DNA from: Vulcanisaeta sp. JCM 16159
Lineage (GTDB): Archaea; Thermoproteota; Thermoprotei; Thermoproteales; Thermocladiaceae
Direction of reading: 5' to 3'
Assembly: GCF_001316265.1 (NCBI RefSeq)
Contig: NZ_BBDN01000001.1
Coordinates: 62,001-126,000, forward strand
DNA length: 64,000 nucleotides
A program made the position numbers and the translations under genes. The notes below the pieces were generated by a model. It was not told the DNA's origin, did no database searches, and worked only from the letters and a program-made list of their open reading frames with translations. Shown here one piece after another: positions 10,610-20,751 of this stretch (position 1 is the first letter of the stretch; every line of letters starts with the position of its first letter).

Positions 10610-10936
10610 ATGGCAGAGAAGACAGGACCCTTCCAGAAGGTCGTTGTTGATCAAGACATATGCATCGGCTGTGGTGCGTGTGTGAGTGTATGTCCATACC
10701 AAGCATTGGAACTTGATGAGAATGGCAAGGCAAGGCTAATATGGGACATGTGCAAGGACGACTTCAGCTGCGTACCAGTCTGCCCAGTGAACTGTATATG
10801 GAAGACCAGCGAGGCGCCGGACTCAGCCAAGGGCAAGGCCAACTGGTACAGGTTCAGTAAGGCTTTAAGCGATGCTGAGAAGAAGGAGTTTGAGGATTGG
10901 AAGGCCAAGTTCAAGATCAGCTGGTCACCCGCGTAA
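10610..10936 (+). CDS. Ferredoxin with [4Fe-4S] motifs
   Basis: 108 residues. The first cluster motif is CIGCGACVSVCP. The second group reads CKDDFSCVPVCPVNCIW, with extra residues between ligands; the last Cys of one motif followed by Pro is typical of crenarchaeal dicluster ferredoxins. The C-terminal third is a charged helix (LSDAEKKEFEDWKAKFK). It would carry low-potential electrons for 2-oxoacid oxidoreductases and similar enzymes. Monocistronic, followed by a T-rich stretch. Confidence 0.88.
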   Translation: MAEKTGPFQKVVVDQDICIGCGACVSVCPYQALELDENGKARLIWDMCKDDFSCVPVCPVNCIWKTSEAPDSAKGKANWYRFSKALSDAEKKEFEDWKAKFKISWSPA

Positions 10937-10969
10937 TAGGGTTACTTATTTAATTAAATATTTAAAAGT

Positions 10970-10980
10970 AATTGTTTTTT
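10970..10980 (+). terminator. T-rich putative terminator after the ferredoxin gene
   Basis: A run of six T within TTGTTTTTTC lies about 35 bases after the ferredoxin stop, before the promoter of the next gene. Archaeal RNA polymerase terminates at such oligo-T tracts. No stem is needed or seen. Confidence 0.35.
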
Positions 10981-11025
10981 CATGAATAGAAAAATTAAAA
11001 CAGTGCACTTTCTGGACTTGCAACA

Positions 11026-11540
11026 ATGATAATGGATAAGTTGGATAAGGAGATACTAAAGGAGATCCAGAAAGATGGCCGATTACAATTGAGTAAGTTA
11101 GCAGAGATTCTGAATAGGCCGAGGACCACCGTAGCCACTAGGCTTGCCAGGCTTGAGGGAGACAAGGTAATAGCGTCCTACAGGGCCGTGATAGACCCGT
11201 TAAAGGTTGGTTTCTCACTACTGGCCTTTGTATTAATTAGTGTAAGGAGGAGCGCACCGAGTGGTGGTAAGTCGGCCCAGGTACTTCTCGTGGAGAAGAT
11301 CTTGAGGGATAGTGATGAGGATCCTAGGCTTCCCTGGATCGAGGAGCCTACGTAATAACTGGCCACTATGACCTTCTGCTTAAGGTTTGGGCTAAGGACC
11401 TCAGGCAACTCAGTTACTTCCTTATCAATTACTTGCCGACGCACCCCGACATTGCTCAGACGGAGACGATGCTCGTGCTGGAGCTTGTGTCTGATTGGAG
11501 GGATAGATTGTTGCCGATTGATAAGGTTATTCCCGATTAG
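11026..11540 (+). CDS. Lrp/AsnC-family transcription regulator, one frameshift
   Basis: The N-terminal helix-turn-helix (LDKEILKEIQKDGRLQLSKLAEILNRPRTTVATRLARLE) is followed by the RAM ligand domain. The frame changes near 11347; the continuation YVITGHYDLLLKVWAKDLRQL...LVSDWRDRLLPIDKVIPD contains the GxYD turn of RAM domains and ends at 11540. About 170 residues, slightly longer than usual because of a serine/glycine insert before the shift. It probably senses an amino acid or similar small molecule. Its 3' end overlaps the convergent pyrF by 14 bases. Confidence 0.85.
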
Positions 11541-12210
11541 GAATATCGCAATCGATTGGTTTCCTGATAATATTCAGGATATTGAGTGTCGTTTCCCTCG
11601 GTGAATTGCTATTAATTATAGACCTGCCGATTATCTCGAAATCAGCCCCATTAGCAATCGCGCAGCCCGGTTTACCGCCTTGAACACCGACACCCGGCGA
11701 CAATAATTGATAGCCATCACCCACCATGGACCTAACCCGCCTAATTATGCCTGGTTTTGTGGCCGGCACTATGAAACCACTAACACCGAGGTCCATACCA
11801 AGGGTCACGTTATACTCAAGGTTCCTTTCGTATAATTCGCCGCCGGAGCTCATGGACACGAGTAGGTACACATCAACACTAAGCTTATGGGCCACATCCA
11901 TGGTTGCTGCAAGGTTGTCCCTACCTGTTATTGCGTGCATTATTACGCCGTTTATTCCCAAGTCATGCACCTTCCTAATAACGTACGTATTTATATGCGC
12001 CACATCACCGAGCTTAATATCAAGAAGGAAGTACTTATTCATGCCTATCGTTAACTCCCTAATTCCCTGTGGGCCCATGTTTAGTAATTGATACCAACCA
12101 ATCTTCACCGCATCGATTAAATCAATAATGCCCTCTAGGAATGACCTTGTCCTTTCTATGTCCCACTCCGCATCGAGGGCTAGGATTATGCCTGTGGACT
12201 TCAGTATCAC
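11527..12210 (-). CDS. pyrF: Orotidine 5'-phosphate decarboxylase
   Basis: 227 residues, TIM barrel. ILALDAEW carries the first Asp, KIGWYQLL the first Lys, and LLDIKLGDVAHI is the catalytic Asp-x-Lys-x-x-Asp signature. FIVPATKP, LLSPGVGVQGG and IIGRSIINS form the phosphate-binding end of the barrel. It converts OMP to UMP in pyrimidine synthesis. No other pyr gene is adjacent. Confidence 0.92.
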   Translation of the reverse strand: MILKSTGIILALDAEWDIERTRSFLEGIIDLIDAVKIGWYQLLNMGPQGIRELTIGMNKYFLLDIKLGDVAHINTYVIRKVHDLGINGVIMHAITGRDNLAATMDVAHKLSVDVYLLVSMSSGGELYERNLEYNVTLGMDLGVSGFIVPATKPGIIRRVRSMVGDGYQLLSPGVGVQGGKPGCAIANGADFEIIGRSIINSNSPRETTLNILNIIRKPIDCDIPNRE

Positions 12211-12329
12211 TAGGTGCGGTTAGACCTGGTAATTTTAAATAGTTTATGATGCAGTAAACCGTGATAGTACGTAGTACTTGGAAATCTCCTCATTAGTTAT
12301 TTATAAGCCCTCCTGAGATTAACCATTGA

Positions 12330-13801
12330 ATGCTTGATAAGTGCTGCACCGAGGTTGGTATTACAACGAGCGGAGCATCAGTTGGTTTAGTGCCGATTCA
12401 GTTCTATAAGAAGGCTGAGAACCTGGCCCTGGAGGAGCAGTTAGTCATTATTCATGATCCATCCCTCGAGGATGAATTACTACTTGGTGTTGTTAGGAAT
12501 GTGACGAAGCTCGAGCCTCTCATTAGGGATAGGGTTAGGTCGCCCTTCGTAGATAGCCTGAGGTTCTTGATCAAACAATTCTCATGCCCTTCACCTCAGC
12601 TGCCGTTAGGCTTTATGCGGCATTAAAGCCAAGCACAAAGTCTGTGCTTGAGGTCAGGCACGTACCAACACCAGGCTCTAAGGTCTTTGTTATTAAGGAT
12701 GGCAAGTTCCTCAATGATTACGTAAAGTCTAACCTGCCAATTTACGTTGGCAGTCATAAGTACAGTGGTTGGCCCATTAGCCTGGACGCGAGCTTCGTTA
12801 ATCAGCACGTTGGCGTCTTTGGAGCCACTGGCGTGGGTAAGTCCAGGCTTGTTAAGGCCCTAGTTGAGGAGCTGGTTAGGGTTGGAAAGCACGTAATTGT
12901 CTTTGATCACAGTGGCGTAGATTACGCGCCGCATTTCAGGGATAGGGTAATAACCTCTAAGGAGATTGCCATCTCACCACCAACAATAGCCTCCGTAATC
13001 GCTGAGAAGGCCAGGCTTAATTGGCAGACCTTCGGTGAGTACCTGGAGGTCGCAGTGATCACTTACGTAAGTGGTGACAAGAAAATGAAGAGACAACAAT
13101 CGGCTCAACTAATTGATCCGCAGCCAAGCGCTCAAGCCAATCAAGTGGTTAGGTGGGATAAGGCATTATTCACGAAGCACCTCGTGGATAGTATGAGGGG
13201 GCTGGGCGCCAGGGACTCAACTGTTGAGAAGGCCAGGCTCTTCATTGACTACTTCATAGAGAATGAGTTCTTCGATGAGCTTAATAGGAGGACTTTATCG
13301 CCGATGGACATCGTAAACAAGGCATTGAAGTCAAGCCCGGTGGTCATTGACTTAAGCCTTGACCCTGAGCTGGTGGTTAAGCAAGCAATCGTCGCTGACG
13401 TCATAGATGCCGCCTGGAGGCTGGTCAAGACCAGTAAGACACCGCTTGACTTGGTCTTCGTCATTGATGAGGCCCAGAATTACGTGCCTGAGAATGAGTG
13501 GACGATATGTGGTGATGTCATTGAGACTACGGCTAGGGAGGGCCGTAAGTGGGGCTTATCGCTTATCGTTGCCAGCCAGAGGATTGCTAGGGATGTTAGG
13601 GCCAGTGTCAGGGCTAACCTCGGCACGGTATTCTTCAGTAGGTTGAGCGCCCAGGGCGACTTGAGGGAGATAGCCGCATACATGGACCTGGCGGACGTGA
13701 GCGAGGCAACCCTGGCCCAACTGGGTACTAGGGAATTCTTCGTGGCTGGATTGATGAATCCATTGAGGAAGCCAATACTGATTAGGGTTAGGGATGCCTA
13801 A
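12330..13801 (+). CDS. HerA-type FtsK/HerA superfamily ATPase, one frameshift
   Basis: About 490 residues in two frames. The first 90 residues look like the HerA beta-barrel (HAS) domain. The frame moves near 12585 (SHAMPFTSAAVRLYAALKP), then the motor domain follows: Walker A GVFGATGVGKSRLVKAL, Walker B LVFVIDEAQNY, and LIVASQRIARDVRASVRANLGT with the arginine region typical of HerA. HerA works as a hexameric DNA translocase with the nuclease NurA. A nurA gene lies 33 kb away rather than beside it, so this could be a paralogue. TTTATAAG sits 30 bases upstream of ATG 12330. Confidence 0.82.
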
Positions 13802-14209
13802 CAATCAATTCCCCGCTTACGCAACCCCTCCACAATCTTAATACCGAGCCTTGCAACCTCTCTATACTCCCTTACCTATTATTCTCCGGATCACGTTGAT
13901 GTCGATTATACCGTATTGATGAACCACAATATTCCTAAACCTAACGACAGACCTATACCTACTAAACTCCTCATCACTAAGCAATCCAGCACCCACCAAC
14001 TTATTACCGGCGTCTATGTAACCCTCAACCTCAAGGCCCATAGCCGATGCGGCCTTAACAGCCATATCAATGAGAGACTGGGCCTGAGCCTGCAGCAGGT
14101 ATACGGCTGAGAAGTACTTATACACGTCCTCCAGGTCATTAACGCTTAAGCCATCCAGCAAGGATGTGTAATGAAGGAGGAGCTTCAATAGGCGTTCTAT
14201 CGCACCCAT
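13798..14209 (-). CDS. hepT: HEPN-domain toxin of the HepT (DUF86) family, one frameshift near the C-terminus
   Basis: An all-helical protein with the HepT signature RNIVVHQY (R-x4-H-x-Y), the RNase active site. The first frame stops at 13862; shifting near 13868 gives the usual basic helix REYREVARLGIKIVEGLRKRGI ending at 13798, where it overlaps the herA-like stop. Total about 136 residues. HepT is an RNase toxin that is neutralised when MntA adds AMP to the Tyr of this motif. It overlaps the upstream nucleotidyltransferase by 13 bases. Confidence 0.85.
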
Positions 14210-14607
14210 TTCCTAGTCACCGCACCTATTTGGGTCCCCAATAAATCAAGCTTCTCGGCGTCAATCATGAAGTCAAGGCAGGGCGCTAGAACCTTCAACT
14301 TGATGTCGAGGTATTCATCAAGGTCCCTGTAGTAGATTACCCTGCCCCTACCCAAAGCGTCTATTATTAATGAGCAGGGCAGGTACTCATAATTATTAAG
14401 AATCACTAAGTCCACGTCCTCATCACGCACATGGAGAAACCTAGCCAATGCGTACTGAAGGTCGAGGTCCCTATTAACATCAGCTAGCCAAACGGTAATA
14501 TCCCAATCACCCTTAACTACCCTACCCCACACCCTAGAGCCAAATAGCACAGCGAAGACCACACCGTAATCGCTCCACGGAAATAACCTCAAATCACCAA
14601 CGCCCAT
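14197..14607 (-). CDS. mntA: MNT-domain nucleotidyltransferase, MntA antitoxin
   Basis: 136 residues of the minimal nucleotidyltransferase fold. FAVLFGSRVWGRVVKGDWDITVW contains the GS motif and the metal-binding Asp-x-Asp, and DVDLVIL supplies the third Asp. In MntA-HepT systems this enzyme AMPylates the HEPN toxin. It begins 18 bases after the end of the surface-protein operon on the same strand, so the two may share transcripts. Confidence 0.85.
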   Translation of the reverse strand: MGVGDLRLFPWSDYGVVFAVLFGSRVWGRVVKGDWDITVWLADVNRDLDLQYALARFLHVRDEDVDLVILNNYEYLPCSLIIDALGRGRVIYYRDLDEYLDIKLKVLAPCLDFMIDAEKLDLLGTQIGAVTRKWVR

Positions 14608-14625
14608 ACTTAATTCCTTAATTAA

Positions 14626-15177
14626 TCAGCCCTTACTTATACTTATTATTGCATAGCCCAACTGAATATCAGTACTATTCCAAGTACATGATGGGAGTGG
14701 GCTCGATGGTACTTGACATATCCATGATGAGTTAGCTAGAGTTACCTGTCGCCCTTCCCTGCAATTGTATGCAATAATAGTGTACGGCTGTGTTGATGAG
14801 TAGAGTAAGGTTGTTGTTCTCATCACTCTCGTTATGGGGCCCAAGCTTGCTGTCACGGTTATGTTGGCCATAAGCACCATCATGCAACTTTCACTCTTTG
14901 GATATAGCGTTATGTTGTAGTTTATGGCCAGTCCCTGAGTCGAGAAGGACGATGTAGGTAATAAGAACGTAAAGTTAAAATCCCCGGCAACATCGCTGAA
15001 GGACGCTATCGAGACGGCAGTCTCCATCTCATGCTTAAGCGCTGACGTTATCAGCGAGGTTATATAATTGGCAGTGTTTAGTAGGTTCATGGATATGTAG
15101 TAATTCATATACCAGGTAAAGACTATCACAAGCGCCATTAGAGCCACCGTCATTATTATGAAGGCCAGCGTGTCCAT
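14626..15177 (-). CDS. Pilin-like membrane-anchored surface protein F
   Basis: About 183 residues. One long N-terminal hydrophobic helix (MDTLAFIIMTVALMALVIVFTWYM) is followed by a short helix and a beta-rich ectodomain with Asn-x-Ser/Thr sites and several Cys. Unlike its upstream neighbours it has no Lys/Arg-Gly before the hydrophobic stretch, so class III signal processing is not evident. The start is taken at ATG 15177, since that begins five bases after the preceding stop at 15182; an earlier ATG at 15198 would overlap. Last gene of the six-gene operon. Function unknown. Confidence 0.7.
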   Translation of the reverse strand: MDTLAFIIMTVALMALVIVFTWYMNYYISMNLLNTANYITSLITSALKHEMETAVSIASFSDVAGDFNFTFLLPTSSFSTQGLAINYNITLYPKSESCMMVLMANITVTASLGPITRVMRTTTLLYSSTQPYTIIAYNCREGRQVTLANSSWICQVPSSPLPSCTWNSTDIQLGYAIISISKG

Positions 15178-15181
15178 AACC

Positions 15182-16018
15182 TCACCCGAAGCCAACACCT
15201 ATCTGAACTATGGTTACGTACACGGTATTACCCAACACAACAGCGCTCGAGCTATTGGTTTAACACCATTACCGAAGTAACAAACCTCACTAATCTTCAA
15301 TATACCACCATTTCTAAGAACTATTGACTGAGAACTAATATTCTGAATGCTAATGATCAACCTGCCCCTACCCTGATTACTAATTAGGTTAAGCACGGGT
15401 ATGTACACATACCCAATCCCACCAGGTCCAGTGCCGTTTATAGCCATAACCCTAGGAACCATGACCAAGTAAGTGCCATAGTTAATGCCATTGAGGTTAC
15501 CATAACCAAACTGCAGAACGGCCATTGATGTACCCAGCAACACACGTGTTTGGTAACTAACAATTAGGGATAAGTCGTTTAATGATGATGTGGGTACTCC
15601 GTTGATCGTCGAACCCCTCCATACACTACTAAAACCTGGTGGTAATGAGAAGTAGGTGGGTGGTACACCGTATACTAATCCACCGGTTGTCTCATTAATA
15701 ATGTTATTATTCGATGCTGTATTAACGGATATAACGCATAGCGAATTCATAAAGTTATAAGTTCCGTAATTAGTATTCGGTAATTGATACGTGAGTACAG
15801 CGCCTGGCACGAACATGAATGTATCAATGTCATCCGCGACATTCGTTAGAATGATGCAACGTACTCAATGGATGATTGGGAAACCTCATTACCAAACTGC
15901 ACCATGGAGAAAACCATGAATATGCACTCACAACCATTATCACGGCAATCAAAATGACAATACTCAGCACGTCGCTCTGCCCAACCCTCCATCTCGTATT
16001 GACGGGTCTACTTATCAT
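15182..16018 (-). CDS. Type IV pilin-like surface protein E, paralogue of D, frameshifted
   Basis: Reconstructed from four frame segments: N-terminus WRVGQSDVLSIVILIAVIMVV (16018 onward), then MVQFGNEVSQSSIEYVASF, then LTNVADDIDTFMFVPGAV, and near 15240 a shift to NSSSAVVLGNTVYVTIVQIG, ending with TGA at 15182. About 275 residues. The N-terminus has the shape of an archaeal class III (pilin) signal: basic stretch, Gly, then a hydrophobic helix. The ectodomain shares NYGTYN, a following Cys, GVxPxY, LPxGF and a late VC-x-x-GN with gene D, so D and E arose by duplication. Confidence 0.7.
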
Positions 16019-16022
16019 TCAA

Positions 16023-16775
16023 TCACCCATAATACACATATATGTATACTGGAAGTATTTCAATTTTTCCACTAAGCACAGCACCACTACTCACCACTTC
16101 ATTGCCGATACCACACACGTAGTTAATGATGTATGTTCCAGGGTTATCATAGTTGTAATTAATGGAGATCGGGTACGTCACATTAAACACAATTAAATTA
16201 CTCAGGTTGGGCTTGAAACGACCAATCAACACAGGCACCATCAATTCATACTGATCACCACCCATAGTAAATACAGCTACCCTGGGATACAACGCGATGA
16301 ACTCGCCATAAGTCACGCCAGAGATTGTGGATGCTCCATAGAACACCACATTAAATAAATTACTTGATCCATTAACCGCTATTAAACTTTTATTTCCCAG
16401 GAGCACGTTAATGTATCCACTGGGCATTGAACCATAGCTTGGCGATACGCCGAAAATTACACCGCCACTACTATACACGGTTGCCCCATTAATTGTTAAA
16501 TTACAGAAGGATGGCACAACGTTGTAAGTCCCGTAATTAGTCATAAAGACCGGGTAACTAAGCACATTAGATGGTATTGGGCTAGACAAGGCACTGTCCA
16601 GGTCAGTGGCTATGTTGTCGAATAAGGTCTCGACCTGCGAGACCGACACACTTGCAGACGCCTTACCAAAGTTGATCCCAACGATTATGTAGAATATGAG
16701 GCCCAGGGCAATCACCACACCCATCATAATGACCATACTAATAGTCTCACTCAAGCCCCTCGACATACCCATCAC
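16023..16775 (-). CDS. Type IV pilin-like surface protein D
   Basis: 250 residues, intact. The N-terminus MMGMSRGLSETISMVIMMGVV is a clear archaeal pilin-type signal: Arg-Gly cleavage site, Glu shortly after it, then a hydrophobic helix of about 20 residues. The rest is beta-rich, with many Asn-x-Ser/Thr sites and two Cys that match gene E (in SFCNLTI and YVCGIGN), possibly a disulfide. It ends in the aromatic string VYIYVYYG. Its ATG overlaps the stop of gene C by four bases, indicating translational coupling. Confidence 0.75.
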   Translation of the reverse strand: MMGMSRGLSETISMVIMMGVVIALGLIFYIIVGINFGKASASVSVSQVETLFDNIATDLDSALSSPIPSNVLSYPVFMTNYGTYNVVPSFCNLTINGATVYSSGGVIFGVSPSYGSMPSGYINVLLGNKSLIAVNGSSNLFNVVFYGASTISGVTYGEFIALYPRVAVFTMGGDQYELMVPVLIGRFKPNLSNLIVFNVTYPISINYNYDNPGTYIINYVCGIGNEVVSSGAVLSGKIEILPVYIYVYYG

Positions 16776-18541
16776 CCACCAGCCACACTCATTAGGCCCA
16801 GGTAAACCAGGTAATAAGTGCCATTGGACAGCTGAATGATGGCGTAAGCCGACGCCGTTGGTGCGAAGCCGCTTAGGAAGAACCTCTCCCTATACTGCGG
16901 AGGCACCATGTTGTACTTATTAAGTAATTCGAAGTTGTAGGAAGTCGTGATGGGCATGTAGTAAGACGTAGTTGGTGATGGTGTTACCCATAGATCATAG
17001 ACTATGGTCGTGGCATTATAGGCATACCAAACAACATTATTATTCGGATTTTGTGGCGTACTTTGCCGTACTAGTAAGCTGCCGGGCACAATAATTAGGC
17101 TTATACTTGTTATGTTTGGGTTCATCATTAATTGAGTACAGTTGAGCCCATTATTGCTTGTTAAGTTATAGAAATACGAAAGTGAAGTACTACTCATCGT
17201 AACTAGGTCATATATTGATGCGTTTATATCTATTCCACATCTCGCAGGATCTAGCGATAACGATAGTGTGAGTATGTATGCATAGTAGTAACTAGGTAGT
17301 TGCGTGGTATTAATATTACCATTAATACTTAGAGATAGGTATTCATGGGTATTTCCATACGTCTCGATCACGTTTATGTTACCAATACCCATTGGGAAAG
17401 AAGCGCTGGCGATTGACCCAGTATAGTCATTTACACACGTATTATTGATGAAGCAGATATTTAGCTCGACATTAACATTATTAAAGCCTAGCGTGAAGTT
17501 CGTACCTGGTATCGATGTCATTAATTGTCCAATTAGATAGGCGTTAATTCCACCTACGTTACTACTAATGCTTACTGGTAAGGTGCAGCTGGCCGTCGTT
17601 GGAGCATTTAGGCTTTGCCCTGATGCAGTTCCACCACTCGTTAATATCTTAACTAGGTAATTACTACCGCTGTACATACCATTACCACTTGAGTAGCATT
17701 GAGATAGAGATTGCTGGGTATAATAGTTCATGAACTGTGGCTCATTATTATATGGAGCAGTGAATGAGGAGTACATGATGTTGCTGACGCCACCGATTGG
17801 GTAGCAATATGGGTATTGACAATAAGAATTACTTAACACATTGAAGGGGGTACTCCCGTTAGACACGAGCATGTAAACATTGCCGGTGGCATTAAGCCAA
17901 ACCACGGCAACGCCAGTGCGTGGATCGAAGAACTCAAGCCACCAACTGAGCATCCTAACATTACCGCTTTCAAGACATTGTGTTATGTTCGTCTCAAGTG
18001 GGTTCTTGCACTGTATAAAGGCCACGTTTGATAATGGTGCACTGGTATTTATTGAATAACTACCACCAAGTAGGGAGTTTATTGCGTATATGTTTAGCGA
18101 GAGCATTGACGCACTCGTACTGGTCACAAATATTGGCATGCCCAACGGAGGCGCGTAGTAAACACTCGGTATTATACTCAGCGGTACCAGTGCGTAATTT
18201 CCACGATTCACAACAGACGTTAAGACCACAATGTCTCTATACGGAACCACAGCAATATACCAATCATACTGAGGACCAACAATCGTATTGAGCAGTGAAC
18301 GTATGGCGTTCCAGTTACCGTGCTGTACGTAATACGTGAACTGCGGATTGCTGATGGCCGTTAGTAATATGTCGTATGCGTACCACTCGGTATTCGTCTG
18401 CACCTGGCTCCTCAGTGTCGTTGTTGGTGAGTTGAAGATTATTGGTAACAACGCCGCCAATATGAGCACGATTATCGTAGCCGCAATTGCCTCGATAATC
18501 CTTGCCTGACCGCGGTTAAACCCATTGGCTGGCTCTGTCAT
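16772..18541 (-). CDS. Large pilin-like surface protein C
   Basis: About 589 residues from ATG 18541. The first residues FNRGQARIIEAIAATIIVLILAALLP form a class III-like signal (Arg-Gly, then Glu and a hydrophobic helix). The ectodomain is very rich in Asn, Ser, Thr and Tyr, has scattered Cys pairs and many glycosylation sites, and ends SNGTYYLVYLGLMSVAGG. An upstream in-frame start at 18589 would add a second hydrophobic segment but would bury the signal, so I prefer 18541. No known domain is recognised. Size is far above ordinary pilins (about 100-150 residues). Confidence 0.7.
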   Translation of the reverse strand: MTEPANGFNRGQARIIEAIAATIIVLILAALLPIIFNSPTTTLRSQVQTNTEWYAYDILLTAISNPQFTYYVQHGNWNAIRSLLNTIVGPQYDWYIAVVPYRDIVVLTSVVNRGNYALVPLSIIPSVYYAPPLGMPIFVTSTSASMLSLNIYAINSLLGGSYSINTSAPLSNVAFIQCKNPLETNITQCLESGNVRMLSWWLEFFDPRTGVAVVWLNATGNVYMLVSNGSTPFNVLSNSYCQYPYCYPIGGVSNIMYSSFTAPYNNEPQFMNYYTQQSLSQCYSSGNGMYSGSNYLVKILTSGGTASGQSLNAPTTASCTLPVSISSNVGGINAYLIGQLMTSIPGTNFTLGFNNVNVELNICFINNTCVNDYTGSIASASFPMGIGNINVIETYGNTHEYLSLSINGNINTTQLPSYYYAYILTLSLSLDPARCGIDINASIYDLVTMSSTSLSYFYNLTSNNGLNCTQLMMNPNITSISLIIVPGSLLVRQSTPQNPNNNVVWYAYNATTIVYDLWVTPSPTTSYYMPITTSYNFELLNKYNMVPPQYRERFFLSGFAPTASAYAIIQLSNGTYYLVYLGLMSVAGG

Positions 18542-20745
18542 AATCACCACCATGGTGAATATTGTTGCTGCTGACAGGATGGTAACCACTGGCTTGGCGT
18601 ATAGCGTAGTACTGAAGTTGGCCGTTTACAAATACGTAATATAGATTATAGTTGACATACATATTACCGTTCTGAGATGTTCCCTGGCAGTTTAATATTG
18701 TGTAGTTGAAGTATGTGTAGGGTAGTGTTTGGTTGGGGAAGTGCTCGTACTCAGTTATCCAGTTATAGAGCCGCGTGGGTAATTAGCCGTGTTGCCATAA
18801 CCGGTTATGCTCGTTTGTGCCGGTGGAACCACCTGACTTATTACTGTGTAGCCTGTGGCCAAGTTGTACAGGGTCTCGTTGAATGTGAATATTGACATTA
18901 CGTGCATTGGGAACACATTATTAACCTTGAGTATGTTTAATGTCGATATTGGTATTACTGGACCTATTACTGCATATTCATATCTATTGATTATATTCGT
19001 TATGTACAGACCCGTGCTTGAACCGTATATCGATAGTAATGTAGGTACGCCAAGGTTTATGAAGTAAGTATTAGTAATTAGCTCGTTACTTGTTTCATTA
19101 AGTACATAAGCAATGTATGGTATGAGGGATGTAGCCGAGTAACCTCGCGGGACCACCGAGTTTTGCGGGCGGGCCCAGGGATTTAGTGCGAGTATTATGT
19201 TGCTGTAATTAACGAGTATTAGGTACTGGGTTGTTGGGTAGCCCGTGGGCGGCCAGGGCATTTGCACGTTGAATACTATTGCGTTACTTGTTATGTTACA
19301 TACGGTGTAGTTAATGCTGAAGCTTTTTGTTCCCAATGTGGGTGTTACGGCTAGTCCACTGAGTGTTGTGCCCAGTGCCGGGTTATTGTTTATGGATACC
19401 TCTATTGGTATGTTTATGGGCAGGCTGTAGCTGTTGAGGTACTTTACTGAGGCGTTTATTACCGCGGCATTACTAAGTATTAGGGCTATCCAGGAACCAA
19501 CGTACACGCCATAATTAGTGTCATAGCCGCTCAATATATATGCATTATTGTTGAATATCGTATTTGGTATTAGGTGGAGGTTGGGTAGGTAAACCGTGAT
19601 TTTACCTGCGGTATTGCCGTTAACGTATATTGTGGCGGTCCCAGTGGCACTACCACCAAGTAGGTTAATTGGTTCATTTGGAGTTACGATTACCGTCACA
19701 TTTATTATAGTTGAACTTGATGAATAACTAACAGTACATCCACTATTGCTGTAACTGTACTTACTATTGCCGGATTGCGTATTTAATGGTGTTATGCAGA
19801 TTGTGTAGCCTTTATTGCCTGTGCCGCTGGTTGGTGGTGTTGGTGTTAGGAAGTTTATGCCCACTAGGTAGTTGTTTGGTGATTGGGTCACGTTAAAGGT
19901 TGCGGATATTACGAAGCCGCCTTGCCCCATGAGTTCATCGACTGGGTACGTGAACACCAGCGGGTATGTGCCTGAGGAGACTACCCAACCAACGCCCTTT
20001 TGCCAATACTCCTGGCTTGGGTATGCCCCGTAATAAGGTGCCCATAGTGAGTTGGCTTGCCCGGTGGAGTATATTCCGGGTCCTGTGCATGTGTAGGTGT
20101 TTGTTTTGAAGTTGAATGTGCACTCTAGTGTTGCGTTGTAGGTCATCGTGTTTGGGCTTATATTGCATGCGCTATTTGGTGCTATTGATGCTGTTAGGTT
20201 TATGGCGTAGTTTAGTGTTAGGTGTTGTATTCCTAGGCTTGGTAGGTCGTAGGTTTGTTGGGCACTTGCCAGTATTAGTGATTTATTGCCTCCTGAGTAC
20301 ACGTACTTAATGCCGGGTATGCTGAGTGCTCCGTAGAACCCGGTTACGGCTGTTATGCTTGTGTTTAGGCTGCTTTCTGGTACTATTAGTCCTGTTGGTG
20401 TGTATATGCTGTTTATCATTAGTTTTAGCTGTGATTCAATCACGTTGGAGAGTGAGTATGATACTGGCATGGAGGTTAGTGCGTGTAGGTATAGGGCTAT
20501 TCCCTCATTCATTAGGAATTGGCTGTAGTTTATGGCGTAGCTGTGACTACGGCATTCATTACCTGTATTAATTGTTCAACGATTACCTGTGGGTCGTACT
20601 TGAGGGCGTAGTACACGCTCCTTTGGTATATGTATGCTGGGGTCATGGTGAATTCCCTGTAGATGAGGGCTATAACGAGTATGAGGAGGACCAGCAATAT
20701 GGCAATTATTAGGAGTCCCTGGCCCCCCTTGCTTATGCTGGCCAT
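18516..20745 (-). CDS. Large membrane-anchored surface protein B, frameshifted
   Basis: Starts MASISKGGQGLLIIAILLVL, a Lys-Gly site before a strong hydrophobic helix. A frame change near 20545 joins QVMNAVV to SYAINYSQFLMNEGIALYL and the long ectodomain. A second near 18778 gives RLYNWITEYEHFPNQTLPYTYF and an end at 18516, where it overlaps the start of gene C. About 740 residues, mostly beta-strand-like with Tyr, Asn, Thr and Gly, several Cys and no recognised domain. The very C-terminus is uncertain because of possible extra indels. Its ATG lies seven bases after the stop of gene A. Confidence 0.65.
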
Positions 20746-20751
20746 GCTTTA

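Noticed and set aside
18541-18589. Longer start of surface protein C with an extra hydrophobic segment
   Set aside because: It would lie inside the end of gene B and push the class III signal away from the N-terminus.
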